From the NCBI RefSeq assembly GCF_032884065.1, contig NC_088871.1, positions 45,788,874-45,852,873 of the forward strand: 64,000 bases of DNA, read 5' to 3'. The position numbers were made by a program, and so were the translations under genes. Positions within the stretch are counted from its first letter, which is position 1. The number at the start of each line of letters is the position of its first letter. The notes below the pieces were generated by a model, which saw only the letters and a list, made by a program, of their open reading frames with translations, was not told where the DNA came from and searched no databases. The stretch is from Artemia franciscana (lineage: Eukaryota; Arthropoda; Branchiopoda; Anostraca; Artemiidae). Positions 1 to 11,713 of the stretch are shown one piece after another.

Positions 1-190
1 ACCCAGGGGGGTTAGAGGATTTTTTCACCCCCCCTTCCTCCAATTGTTGGTCTGACTTGTAAAAACGTAACAAAAATAGATGTAGCCTACTCAAGTTTTT
101 TATGCGTTTTTGTGTTTTTTTGTCCCCCCCCCAAAAAAAATCCTGGTGTAAAAAACCACCCGAAAAAAATCATGGATACGGCCTGCTCTC
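1..190. repeat. C-run/A-run interspersed repeat scrap
   Basis: Runs of C followed by A-rich stretches ending in a 'CCGAAAAAAATCATGGATACGG' type motif (split here: CCGAAAAAAATC, then ATGGATACGG). A similar stretch recurs near 3180-3230 (CCCCCGAAAAAAATCCTGAG then TACGG). The recurrence suggests a degraded interspersed element. Its family is not recognised and no coding frame is supported. Confidence 0.35.
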
Positions 191-521
191 AGAGCTCGTA
201 TTACGCCAGGATTGTTGGATAATTATTTCTATTTCACTGCTAAGAGAGACTGCATTGAATAGGCTGCAGATGTAGGCAAAATTACAATGTGAAACATGAG
301 AAGATTTATATTTCCCTTTGGGCTAAATGTATAATGGGCTGTTTTGATGATAATTATAAATCCTGGAAATAATAGTGCATGCTATTCATTTTTGAGATTT
401 CTGTACCCAATCTAGTAGACAAATACGGAATTATAGTTGAAATAAATAGCATTGGAGGGCAGTATCAATAAAAACTGATATAAAAACTGATATGGAGCTT
501 TGTCATGTTTTGTTAAAGCAT

Positions 522-528
<7 letters not shown>

Positions 529-569
<41 letters not shown>
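529..569. repeat. Poly-T tract (about 41 nt)
   Basis: An uninterrupted T run. It could be the poly-A tail of a minus-strand retrocopy or a simple homopolymer. No retroelement body is recognisable next to it. Confidence 0.8.
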
Positions 570-570
<1 letters not shown>

Positions 571-599
571 TGCTGAGGTTTGTACAAATGGGAATATGT

Positions 600-905
600 C
601 ATAGTGCCTTGAATGTATTGGGATAGTGGCTTCGGTTCATGGAAATTTAAAGGGGGTAAAATGTATTTTTCAGAATCTAGATGGGGGTGCAAATTTGTCC
701 TTTCTTCATTTTTTTTAATGAAAATACCGAAAGAAAGAAGGTAGAAAGGAGGTGTACATAGTGCCTTGAATGTATTGGGGTAGTGGCTTCATTTCATGGA
801 AATTCAAAGGAGGAATTCTGGCAAATTTATTTGTCAGAATCTAGTACGGGGGGGGGGTAATTTTGTCCTTTATTTCTTTATTTTAAATGAAAACATCGAA
901 AGAAA
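600..905. repeat. 157-bp tandem duplication
   Basis: Two head-to-tail copies beginning with CATAGTGCCTTGAATGTATT at 600 and 757. Both continue through a shared 'TAGTGGCTTC..TTCATGGAAATT' stretch and end in AAAGAAAGAAGG. The copies differ by substitutions and small indels, so this is not a recent event. Confidence 0.8.
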
Positions 906-1192
906 GAAGGTATTTTCAATGAAAATAACGTATTTGTAGTACGTATTTTTTATTTCTTTCAACGTATTTTTTTTCTATATTATTTTTCTAGCTAATTCTA
1001 GTTACTTAGCTTATATTACTTTGGATATGTGTTAGTTGGTACTAAACGAGTATGACATGCCTTAGGCAAGTGTCGGGAAGTCCAGAACAAGAAATATAGT
1101 CAGCGTAAAGTCTAGAAAAAAGTAAAGTAGCGTAAAAGTTTTTTTTTAATTTCCTCTGATCTCGAAGAAAATCACTTTTCTTTTAAAAAGGT

Positions 1193-1472
1193 AAAAAAAA
1201 AAGGTAAAGGATACGGCATTAGACTTTACAGTCCTTACCGGCGGTGCTGATCTCCGTTTCTTGGCCCTTCATCCAGGAAGTGCAATGGGGGGTTGGGGGC
1301 CAGCCATCCTGTGCTTCCGCACACCCTTCCTGTTTACCTTCCCCAGATTTCTACAGGTACCCATTTAGAGCTGGGTCGGCTCTAGCTAAGCTTACAGGGT
1401 CACACCACTGACCCCCGTCCCAAACCGAAGAATTGGGTACACTGGGATTCGAACCCGCGTCCTCTCAGACAA
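1193..1472 (-). mobile_element. tRNA-derived SINE, 5' truncated copy
   Basis: Read on the minus strand this carries a pol III B box (GGTTCGAATCC, about 1446-1456), followed by the same body as the fuller copy at 40411-40733, down to the CCGTATCCTTTACC tail. The tRNA-like A-box part is missing: homology to the other copy stops near 1472, where a CTCAGACA-rich sequence follows. It sits upstream of the zinc transporter exon and is presumably intronic. Nothing suggests a function. Confidence 0.8.
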
Positions 1473-1826
1473 ACTTTTGTCTCTCAGACACTTTTCTTTT
1501 AGCCCCAGTTGGATGGCCAAAAGCACAGTATTTGATGATATATCACAAAACGTAGTTTCAAATAATGTGAAGACGAAATAATATGACCAAGGAAAAAACA
1601 AAAAGCAAGCGTGGAAATACAACAAAACTAATGAAAAAAAACGCCAAAAAGATTAATAAAATTCAATAAAAGACGAAAAATTTGAAAATTAAAATCAAAT
1701 ACCTAACAAACAATAAAGTGAGTTATTCGCCACTAATAATACACTATCTTGAAGAAAATTATTCAGATGAATCGCGTAATGTACTCCTGTTGCTAATGTT
1801 ACTATTAATCTTATCTATTTTTGAAG

Positions 1827-2048
1827 GTTGAAAACGATGTAGGTGCAGGTATTGCAACCAGTGTCCTCCAAGGCCTTGCCTGTGGTACGTTTCTTTATGT
1901 GACGTTTTTCGAAGTTCTACCGCATGAATTGCAAATGCCTGATGGTCGAATGCTAAAGCTATTTTTTACAATTCTGGGATTTTCGACATCCTGTGGAATA
2001 TTACTCCTTGATGCTCAAGCAAGGGGATTTCAAATGAATGCTAACTGA
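1827..2048 (+). CDS. ZIP-family zinc transporter, last coding exon (partial gene)
   Basis: This encodes the C-terminal 73 residues of a ZIP (SLC39) metal-ion transporter, which moves zinc into the cytosol across the plasma or organelle membrane. The exon opens after a TTTTTGAAG acceptor in phase 0, and the frame runs to TGA at 2046-2048. The segment GTFLYVTFFEVLPHEL matches the penultimate membrane helix of animal ZIP1/2/3 proteins, which characteristically reads G-T-F-L-Y-x-T-F-x-E-x-L-P-x-E-L. It is followed by a short loop and a final hydrophobic helix (about residues 50-67) with a brief polar tail, as in ZIP1. The upstream exons, including the metal-binding helices IV and V, are not recognisable in the window and must lie before position 1. 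ZIP subfamily I membership is well supported; which of ZIP1, 2 or 3 is not. Confidence 0.88.
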   Translation, partial: VENDVGAGIATSVLQGLACGTFLYVTFFEVLPHELQMPDGRMLKLFFTILGFSTSCGILLLDAQARGFQMNAN

Positions 2049-2064
2049 TCAACTCCAGGTAAGA
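2049..2064 (+). promoter_or_regulatory. Splice donor just after the ZIP stop codon
   Basis: CAACTCCAG followed by GTAAGAAT gives a near-consensus 5' splice site whose GT starts at 2059, ten bases after the stop codon. If used, the 3' UTR contains an intron. It is too close to the stop to trigger nonsense-mediated decay on its own by the usual 50-nt rule. Confidence 0.4.
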
Positions 2065-3960
2065 ATTATAATAATATTGCCATTATATATTGACTATATT
2101 GGCATTATATATTGGCAAATGATAAAGACGGAGTGTCAATATAAAACCCAAAGATAAAATAGACTATATGAAACCTCAGTGAAACACGGACTATGGGATA
2201 TGAAGGAAGGAAAAGAAATGTACGAAGAGACCAAAAGTCAGGGGAATGGTTAGTGTTTGGGGTTGTCATGGCGTTTTTTATCTGGATCAGAACTCGTAAA
2301 TATAAACCTTCTCTAGGTGGAAGGAGACGCATATACCGAAATTTTTTTGAGGGAGTAAGGCGGTCACACATCAAAACTTCCATCAGTTGCGAGTTTTATA
2401 GAAGCTTGGAACTGGCACTTATACAGCTTTGGTCGGCTATACAGGGGTTGGCAGCCTAACCCGTAGAGCTAGAATATGGCAGGAACCGACCCCAGACCCT
2501 CTCGGTAGTTGCTCTAACTCTTTCTGAAGGTAAAGTCTTTAGTAATCAAATGGCGGCGAAGTCTACAGTTAATTTTTCAAGTTTAGTTTTTTCATTTGGC
2601 TTGTTTTGTTTTTGTTGTTTTTTTTGGTATTATTATTAATATTTAAAATATTTTGTTCTTTAAACAGCGAAGTTTTTCGATTTTTGAATCTTTTCCATTT
2701 GAAAATATTCATGCTAATATTTTTAATTTTCAGTAAAAATATTTACAAATTAACTCTTTAAATGTAAGTGTAAAATGTATGCATATTAATATAAAAAGGT
2801 GTTTTCATTTAATTTGACTAGATGACATATAGAAAATACATAATAAGTTTGTTTAAATAATATTCATAGAGTGCATCACATACCGATACATCAGGATTTT
2901 TTAAGGAAACAGGGAGTTTTTCCGAGGAGGAGTCAAGTTGTTGACCTCTTATGGCAGCTGCCACATCGTGTTGGAGTTTTTATTTTTTCCTATTAAGCTG
3001 CGCAACCTTACTGACAAAGGACCAATGATAGACACCGCTTAAACCACAAATTTTTCATGGTCTCTATTCGCATTCTTGAGGATTCTTCTTATCCATTATA
3101 GCCCAGGTTCGTGTCCATGTTTGGCAGGGTGGGTGGGGGTGTTTGATCCCATGTCCAACAAAATCTTTGTCCGACTCGTAAAAAATCATTTTATGCCCCC
3201 CCCCGAAAAAAATCCTGAGTACGGTCCTTACTGTAGCAGCTTTTCTGCTGATTAGTTTGTCCACTCGGTAGCATTATTAAGAATATCTCACATATTAAGG
3301 AGAATTTGTGTTAAAATAAAGTTGAACGAAAACAATTAAAATTCAATTAAATTTCAATTCAATTTTAAATTTCAATTAAATATGAAATAAATTGAATCGA
3401 AAAATTAAATTAATTTCAATTAAATAAAAATTGTTCGATTCAATCAAATTAGATTTCAAATTCAATTAAAAAGGACAAAATACAATCAACGCAAGAAATA
3501 GGTGAATTATGGGAAATATGTAAAAAGAGACTATAGGACGAATCTGACGAAATTCAGGTTTAGGAGGGTAGCATGTCAAAACCTTTAAAAGTAGAAAGAG
3601 GCCAAAGGGTAGCTCCCTCCTGTACCCTTTTTTTATCCTCGAGTTTCATCGCGGTTGAAAATGGCAGCATGTCAAAATTTCAAAGCGTTTCTTTATAATT
3701 AAGCGAATCATGTCTCCGAAGGTAGTATGTCCATTGGAGCCCCCGTGCAAGAGCCCTAAACATGAAGAACTGCTCATTTTAAATCAAAAGATTCATAAAT
3801 AATGAATCTTTTGGAAAAGATAAGAATCACAAGAAAAGATAAATATCCAAAATCATAATTTTCCTTAGATTTCATGCGTTTCTTAAATGCTGTATACTTT
3901 CAAAAAAACTTTTGCACATCTTTTCAAGTTTATATACCTTATTTTGTTGGAAGAATATTC
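2065..3960. other. Non-coding stretch with low-complexity patches
   Basis: No gene is supported. The frame at 2193-2459 has no recognisable domain, splice context or composition shift. Near 3100-3230 lies a second copy of the C-run/A-run repeat seen at the left edge. At 3330-3470 the DNA is a run of degenerate TTCAATTAAA-like words, effectively a decayed short tandem repeat. Confidence 0.5.
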
Positions 3961-3964
3961 TTTA

Positions 3965-4590
3965 AATAGAGTAAATGAGTCGCCTTACATTTTCGTTTCT
4001 TGCGTTATTATGGATCTTATGTAACAGAAATGTTTGGTTTTATTGACGCAATTTCATTTTTTAGTCATCCAAGATTTAATTTAGTTCTCTCTTTTCTCTT
4101 CATTATATATCTATAACTATCAGCAGCATCTTGATAGGATCTGCTGAATATAAGATATAAAGAAAATGACAATGAAGAGAGATCCAAAGAAAATATCTAA
4201 GGTTTTCACTGCTTGCTCGTATTCTGTTCGTTTCATTTGAACTTTTTTATTGCCAGTAGTTATATCTTACAAAGTAATTTTCTTTGTATTATTCTATGTT
4301 GTCTTTGTATATGCGTTACTATGGATTTTATATAACAACTATGTTTGGTTTTATAGACGCAATTTCGTTTCTTTCAGTGACTCGAGATTTAATTTAGTTT
4401 TTTTCCTTCTCTCTCTTTTCTCTTCTCTTCATTATGTATTTGTAACTATCAGCAGCATCTTGGTAAGATCTGCTGATTAAAAGTTCCAAAGAAAATGAAA
4501 ATAAAGAGACATCCAAAGAAAACATTTAAAGTTATCACTGTTAATTTTTATTCCGTTCGCTGGATCTTTTTTATTGATGGCAGTTTTATC
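3965..4590. repeat. 311-bp tandem duplication
   Basis: Two diverged head-to-tail copies. GCGTTATTATGGAT at 4002 pairs with GCGTTACTATGGAT at 4313. Later shared blocks include ATGTTTGGTTTTAT, CTATCAGCAGCATCTTG and the closing AAGAGA.ATCCAAAGAAAA. The 76-codon frame over the second copy (4250-4480) is T-rich, has no counterpart in the first copy, and is not called. Confidence 0.8.
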
Positions 4591-4814
4591 TTAAATATAC
4601 TATATTGTTTTCTTTATACCAACTTAACTAACTGTCAATCGAAACAAACTTAAGAACTTTTGATAGTTTGAACATTATACTGGAATTGTTTCTATCTAGC
4701 TATACCTCACTATGCCTCATTACTATACCTTACGTTTCTTTCTTTCAATTTCTCGTGAATGAAGCTAAAAATAGTTTATAGTCTAACTTGATTTATATCC
4801 TCTAGGTTAAACTA

Positions 4815-5195
4815 AGAAGTGACGACATGGAGCAGAAATCAGTTATTCCTTACAGAGCAATTTCAGACAAAATGGAAATGTAAATGTTTCTCATAGGTTG
4901 ATCATCTTTTTTTACTCTTGAATCTCTCTTTTTCCAACGGTTGTACGCTTCAATTTGCATAATTTTAGCATCTTTTCATTAAATAGACTGTCGTCACTCC
5001 ATGTCGTCACTGAGAACTGACGACATGGAGCAGAGATCAGTTATTCCTTACAGAGCAATTTTGGACAAAATGGAAATGTAAATGTTTCTAATTGATTCAT
5101 CATCTTCTTTTCTCTTGAATCTGTCTTTTTCCAGCGGTTGTACGCTTTAATTAGCATGATTTTAGCATCTTTTCATTGAATAGATTCAATAACAA
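4815..5195. repeat. 198-bp tandem duplication with an inverted junction
   Basis: Copies start with GACGACATGGAGCAG at 4821 and 5019. They share 'CAGTTATTCCTTACAGAGCA', 'GACAAAATGGAAATGTAAAT' and 'TTTTAGCATCTTTTCATT'. At the junction the sequence CCATGTCGTCA is followed after 8 nt by its complement TGACGACATGG, forming a perfect 11-bp hairpin at about 4999-5028. Confidence 0.85.
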
Positions 5196-5199
5196 ATAA

Positions 5200-5888
5200 C
5201 TGTTTTAATAGTTAATTCCCAATTAACAAATACGGTGTACTAATTCAAAAGTTGTTATGGGGCATGTTTTGTGAAATAGAAATTTGTTCTGTTATTCCTT
5301 AAGTCGGCACGCTGGAATGATTGACCCTGTTTACATTTCAATACCTCTTTTGGTTTAAAATTCTTAAGAGTTTTTTTTTCCAAAATGGGTCATCTCTATT
5401 TTCACGGCGTATAGAAACAGACAGAATTTACAGCTTTTGATAGAAAAATTAATTTTTAAGCATCTTGAAAGGGCAATTTTTTTTTCCCTGTTGACAAATA
5501 ACTAGCCATCAATAACAATCGAAAAATCTGATTTGGATGGTTTTGCGCGAAAATGAGCGTTAAAAAGTGCAATTGTATGATATTACCAATATAGCAAAGA
5601 ATATGTTCATGACATAATAGAATAGTACTGTATTATAACAAAAGAATATTGCGTCGCTAGAAATAAAATAGAAGTGTGTTCGTAAAACATTTATTTTTAC
5701 AAATTTCGTTTTGAATCTTGGTGGAGTATTTATCTTTTCTTTCTTTCCTTTTCTCAAAAATAGAAGAAAACGGACAATATAGAAGAAAAAAGCAAACATT
5801 TAGAATTTCCGGTGGCCTTTTTCGCTTTTTGGAGACAATCGCGCTCATTTTATAGTTTTTAGCTCTCTTGAAACTTTTAGATTCAACT
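5200..5888. other. No feature seen
   Basis: AT-rich non-coding DNA between the 198-bp duplication and the satellite. The minus-strand frames around 5560-5850 are low-complexity, rich in F, K and Y, and unsupported. Confidence 0.5.
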
Positions 5889-5889
5889 T

Positions 5890-8800
5890 AATGTCTTTTA
5901 AATTATTGTGGTTAAAATATTAGGTGGACTGAGTTAACGCGGCTGGGTCAACTCCAATCTGTTTTAGTTTCTCTGATAAAAGCCGTAATAATTCATCTTA
6001 CTTAACGCCTTTAGGATTACCACACATAGGATACTAGGTGATCCGATTTCACGTACTTTAATCAACTCTAATCCGTTTTATTTCCTTCTGAAAAAGTCTC
6101 TAATAATCCATCTAATATAATACCTTATGAAACACTATTGCTGATTAGTAAGTGGCCTAAGCTTGCGAATTTAATCAACTCTACTCCTGTTTCGTTTTCT
6201 TCTGAATATAATCCGTAATAGCCCATCTAATAAAACGGCTTTGAAATTATTGTACTCATAATTTTAGTTATTCTGATTTCGTGCAATTTAATAAACTTTA
6301 ACCTATTTTAGTTCTTATCAAAAAGTACCTTATAGTCTATCTAATATAACACCTTGTGGATTATTGTAGTAAGAATATTAGGTAGCCTGAAATTTTTGAC
6401 ATTCGATCAACTCGCCTTTTAGACTATTTAGACTATAATTTACTCTTTTTTTTAATCTGATGTAGTTTTTTTAAGTAAAATTCAGCTTTTTCAAAGGAGG
6501 CCGTATATTTCCTATAAAATTCATCTGCTTTTTTGTTTTTTTTAGGGGGGGGGCTGTTTTTATCTTTTAAGTTGACCCTTCCATAATGTCATGACGACTT
6601 AAATTCTAGTAAACATTGGCATTGTTAAATCAACTCTAATTTGTTCTGGTTTCTTCTGGACAAGCCCCTACCAATTGAAATAATATGGTACCTTATAAAT
6701 TGCCTTAGCCAGAATCCTTGATGATAAGATTTTTTGCGCTTCGATCAACACTCGTTTGTTCTATTTTCTCCAGAAAAAGTCCCTAATAACTCATCTATCA
6801 TAACGCCTTATGAATTAGTGTTGAAAGAATATTAGGTGGTCTGATTTTGCGCACTTTATGCATCCCCCCATTTGTTGTTCTTTTTTTGTCGGGAAAAGTC
6901 TTCAATATTTTATCCAACATAACACCTTTGCAATTACCATGGTTAAAATATGTTGGGGTTTGATTTTGTGCACTTCAAGCAATATCCCATTCGTTATATT
7001 TTCCTGGGGAAAACTCCCCAATATTCTCCCGAACGTAACGTCTTTGGAATTACCATGGTTATAATATTGCGGGGTCTAAATTCGGCGCTTTAATCAACTC
7101 TAATTTGTTCTGTTTTCTTCTGAAAAAACCTTAATAATTTGTAAAAACGTAACGCCTTATGAATTACTGTTGCAAGAATGTTAGGTAGCCTGATTTCGTG
7201 CACTTCAAGCATCCTCCCATTTGTTGTGTTTTTCTCGGGAAAAGTCCCTAAAGTTCTATCTTACATAACACCTTTGGAATTACCATGGTTATAGTAAGTT
7301 GGGATCGGATTTTATGCACTTCAAGCAATCTTCCATTCGTTTTATTTTCCTCGGGGAAAGTCCATAATATTCTATCTAATCTAACACCTTTCGAATTACC
7401 ATGGTTTTAATATGTTGGGGTCTGATTTTATGCACTTCAAGTAATCTCCCATTCGTTATGTTCGGGAAAAGTCCCTAATGTTCTATCTAACATAACACCT
7501 TTGAAATTACCATGGTTATAGTAAGTTGGGATCGGATTTTATGCACTTCGAGCAATCTTCCATTCGTTTTATTTTCCTCGGGGAAAGTCCATAATATTCT
7601 ATCTAATATAACACCTTTGGAGTTACCATGGTTTTAATATGTTGGGGTCTTATTTTATGCACTTCAAGTAATCTCCCATTCTTTATGTTCGGGAAAAGTC
7701 CCTAATGTTCTATCTAACATAACACCTTTGAAATTACCATGGTTATAGTAAGTTGGGATCGGATTTTATGCACTTCAAGCAATCTTCCATTCGTTTTATT
7801 TTCCTCAGGGAAAGTCCATAATATCCTATCTAATATAACACCTTTGGAATTACCATGGTTTTAATATGTTGGGGTCTGATTTTATGCACTTCAAGTAATC
7901 TCCCATTCGATATGTTCGGGAAAAGTCCCTAATGTTCTATCTAACATTACACCTTTGAAATTACCATGGTTATAGTAAGTTGGGACTGGATTTTATGCAC
8001 TTCAAGCAATCTTCCATTCGTTTTATTTTCCTCGGGGAAAGTCCATAATATCCTATCTAATATAACACCTTTGGAATTACCATGGTTTTAATATGTTGGG
8101 GTCTGATTTTATGCACTTCAAGTAATCTCCCATTAGTTATGTTCGGGAAAAGTCCCTAATGTTCTATCTAACATAACACCTTTGAAATTACCATGGTTAT
8201 AGTAAGTTGGGATCGGATTTTATGCACTTCAAGCAATCTTCCATTCGTTTTATTTTCCTCGGGGAAAGTCGGATTTTTATATTACCATGGTTATAGTAAG
8301 TTGGGATCGGATTTTATGCACTTCAAGCAATCTTCCATTCTTTTTATTTTCCTCGGGGAAAGTCCATAATATTCTATATAATATAACACCTTTGGAATTA
8401 CCATGGTTTTAATATGTTGGGGTCTGATTTTATGCACTTCAAGTAATCTCCCATTCGTTATGTTCGGGAAAAGCCCCTAATGTTCTATCTAACATAACAC
8501 CTTTGAAATTACCATGGTTATAGTAAGTTGGGATGGGATTTTATGCACTTCAAGCAATCGTCCATTCGTTTTATTTTCCTTGGGGAAAGTCCATAATATT
8601 CTATCTAATATAACACCTTTGGAATTACCGTGGTTTTAATATGTTGGGGTCTGATTTTATGCACTTCAAGTAATCTCCCATTCGTTATGTTCGGGAAAAG
8701 TCCCTAATATTCTATCTAACATAACACCTTTGAAATTACCATGGTTATAGTAAGTTGGGATCGGATTTTATGCACTTCAAGCAATCTTCCATTCGTTTTA

Positions 8801-10650
8801 TTTTCCTCGGGGAAAGTCCATAATATTCTATCTAATATAACACCTTTGGAATTACCATGGTTTTAATATGTTGGGGTCTGATTTTATGCACTTCAAGTAA
8901 TCTCCCATTCGTTATGTTCGGGAAAAGTCCCTAATGTTCTATCTAACATAACACCTTTGGAATTACCATGGTTATAGCAGGTTGGGGTCTGATTTTACGT
9001 ACTTCAAGCAATCTTCTATTCGTTGTATTCTCCTCGGGGAAAGTCCCAAATATTCCATCTAATATAACACCTTTGGAATTACCATGGTTATAGTTTGTTG
9101 GGGTCTAATTTTATGCACTTCAAGTAATCTCACATTCGTTATGTTTTCCTAAAAGTCCATAATATACTATCTAACATAATACCTTTGGAATTACCGTGGT
9201 TACACTATGCTGGGGTCTGATTTTGTGCACTTCAAGCAATATTCCATTTGCTATGTTTTTCTGGGGAAAGGTCCAATATATCCTATGTAGCATAACACCT
9301 TTGGAATTACCATAATTATAATAGGTTGGGGTCTGGTTTTATGCACTTCAAGCAATCTCCCATTCGTCATGTTTTTCTAAAAATCCCTAATATTCTATCT
9401 AACATGATAACTTTGGAAATACCATAATTATAATAGGTTGGGGTCTGATTTTATGCACTTCAAGCAATCTCCCATTCGTTATGTTTTTCTCAAAGTCTTT
9501 AATATTCTATCTAACATAATACCTTTGGAATTACCATGGCTATAATATTAGGTGTATGTGCACTTCAAGCAATCTCCCATTTGTTATGTTTTCCTTCGGA
9601 AAAGACCCTAATATTTTATCTAACATAACACCTTTGAAATTAACATGGTTATAATAGGTTGGGGTCTGATTTTATGCACTTCAAGTAATCTTGAATTCGT
9701 TTTATTTTCCTCGGGGAAAGTCCCTAATATTCCATCTATTATAACACCTTCGGAATTACCATGGTTATAATATGTTGGGGTCTGATTTTATGCACTTCAA
9801 GTAATCTTCCATTCGTTATGTTTTCCTAAAAGTCCCTAATATACTGTCTAACATAACACCTTTAGAATTACCATGGTTGCAATATGCTGGGGTCTGATTT
9901 TATGCACTTCAAGCAATCTCCCATTCGTTATGTTTTCCTAAAAGTCCCTAATATTCTATCGAACATAATACCTTTGGAAATATCATGGGTATAATATATT
10001 GGGGTCTGATTTTATACAATTGAAGCAATCTTGAATTCGTTTTATTTTCCTCGGGGAAAGTCCCTAATATTCTATCTAATATAACAGCTTTGGAATCACC
10101 ATGGTTATATTATGTTGTGGTCTGATTTTATGCGCTTGAAGCAATCTCCCATTTGTTATGTTTTCCTAAAAGTCCCTAATATTCTATCTAACATATTACC
10201 TTTGGAAATATGGGTATAATATATTGGGGTCTGATTTTATACAATTGAAGCAATCTTCCATTCGTTTTATTTTCCTCAGGGAAAGTCCCTAATATTCTAT
10301 CTAATATAACAACTTTGGAATCACCATGGTTATATTATGTTGTGGTCTGATTTTATACACTTGAAGCAATCTCCCATTTGTTATGTTTTCCTAATAGTCC
10401 CTAATATTCTATCTAACATATTACCTTTGGAATTAACAATTATAATATTACGGTGTCTAATTTCGCGTGCTTTAATCAACTCTAGTTTGTTCTGTTTTCT
10501 TCTAAAAAGTCCCTTACAGTCCATCAGCATACCGCTTTCGAACGTTTGTATTTAGAATATTAAATTGGCTGACTTAGCGCGCTTTAATTAAGTCCAATCT
10601 TTCCGTTTTTTCATGAAACAATCTGTAATAATTAAAGTGTTACCATCAAT
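5890..10650 (+). repeat. Satellite A: ~113-bp monomers, 227-bp dimeric core
   Basis: Roughly 40 tandem monomers share a core of AACACCTTTGRAATTACCATGG, then TTATAAT..GTTGGGGTCTGA, TTTTATGCACTTCAAG and CCCTAATATTCTATCTAA. From about 7260 to 8990 two monomer types alternate (116 and 111 bp, measured CCATGG to CCATGG at 7283, 7399 and 7510). This gives a strict 227-bp higher-order unit: the GGGATCGG marker falls at 7301, 7528, 7755, 7982 and 8209, then 8303, 8530 and 8757. The 94-bp step 8209-8303 is a deletion of 133 bp. Monomers before about 7080 and after about 10440 are much more diverged. No frames here are considered coding. Confidence 0.95.
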
Positions 10651-11713
10651 GTTTTTCAAGTCATCTCCATGCCGGCTAATTAAAGCGTCCTCCGTCTTTT
10701 CTAACCTTTGAACGAACTTTTGGTTTCTCTGGAGTCTAATTAATTCCTAATGTATTTATTTATCTAATTTATAATGCTTTGATTCTTCATAAACCCAACT
10801 TTAACTAGCATAGTTTTCAATGTATTAACTGCTTTTAGAATTAAAAATTGTAGTGCTGAAAAATCCCATTTTGACAGAAATAATATCATTGAGCCGTCCA
10901 GCTTAATATCCATTTTACCTCGACTATTTTATCGTATTATTTTCAAAGAACAAAAACGAAGGGCATGTTGCTTCAGGTCAACACAGTTTTAAATTTTTCA
11001 TCTATGGATTATTTTTTATGGGCAGAGTTTTATTTGATTATATTGTCGAATTGGTATAGCCCTGTCTTTATTATGGCTTTTTCAGGTCAAGTCAGCTACT
11101 TCAAAGACCTAAAAAAAGCCACTCTGAAAAAAGCCACTTCAAATGTCTCAAAAAGTACCAATGGAGACTGGGCTGCCTGAAAAAGTAAAAAAGCACGGGC
11201 GGCTTTACCTGAAAAAGTCATAATTAATGCACGGCCTAACCTAGCTTAATTTTAAATATACCTGATTTGTTTCATTCAATTATTGTAAATGGAAACAAAA
11301 ATGAAGGGTTTGCATCCGTTCAAAAAATACTGAATTGTGCATTTGTCTTACTTTATATTTATTAAGTTTTGTTTGGTAATATTATCGAGTTGGTAACCCA
11401 GCTTAATCTTCAATACATCTAAATTGTTTAATCAAATCATTGCAAAAGTGAACTAAAATGAAGAATTTGCAACTTCTGTTCAAGAAATATTAAATTGCGG
11501 ATCTGTGTATTACTTTGTATTCGTTAAGCTTTGTCGTATGATATTACCGAGTCGGAAACCCATCTTAATTTTTATTACACATAAGTAGTTTAATAAAATA
11601 CTGTAAAAGTAAACAAAATGAAGGATTTGTAACTTCTACTTAAGAATTATTGATTTGTGGATCTGTGTATTACTTTGCATTCACTAAGTTTTGTTTGATA
11701 AGACTATTGAGTG
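10651..11713 (+). repeat. Satellite B, diverged left edge
   Basis: Degenerate units of the 154-bp family, spaced about 155-165 bp apart. They are recognisable by an AGCTTAAT block followed by a TTT..TCAAAT.ATTGTAAA.GTAAAC.AAATGAAG stretch, TTCAAGAAATATT and TGTATTACTTTGTATTC.TTAAG. The earliest convincing unit starts near 10890 ('CCAGCTTAATATCCATTTTA'). The 71-codon frame at 10965-11180 lies within these units and is not called. Confidence 0.75.
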
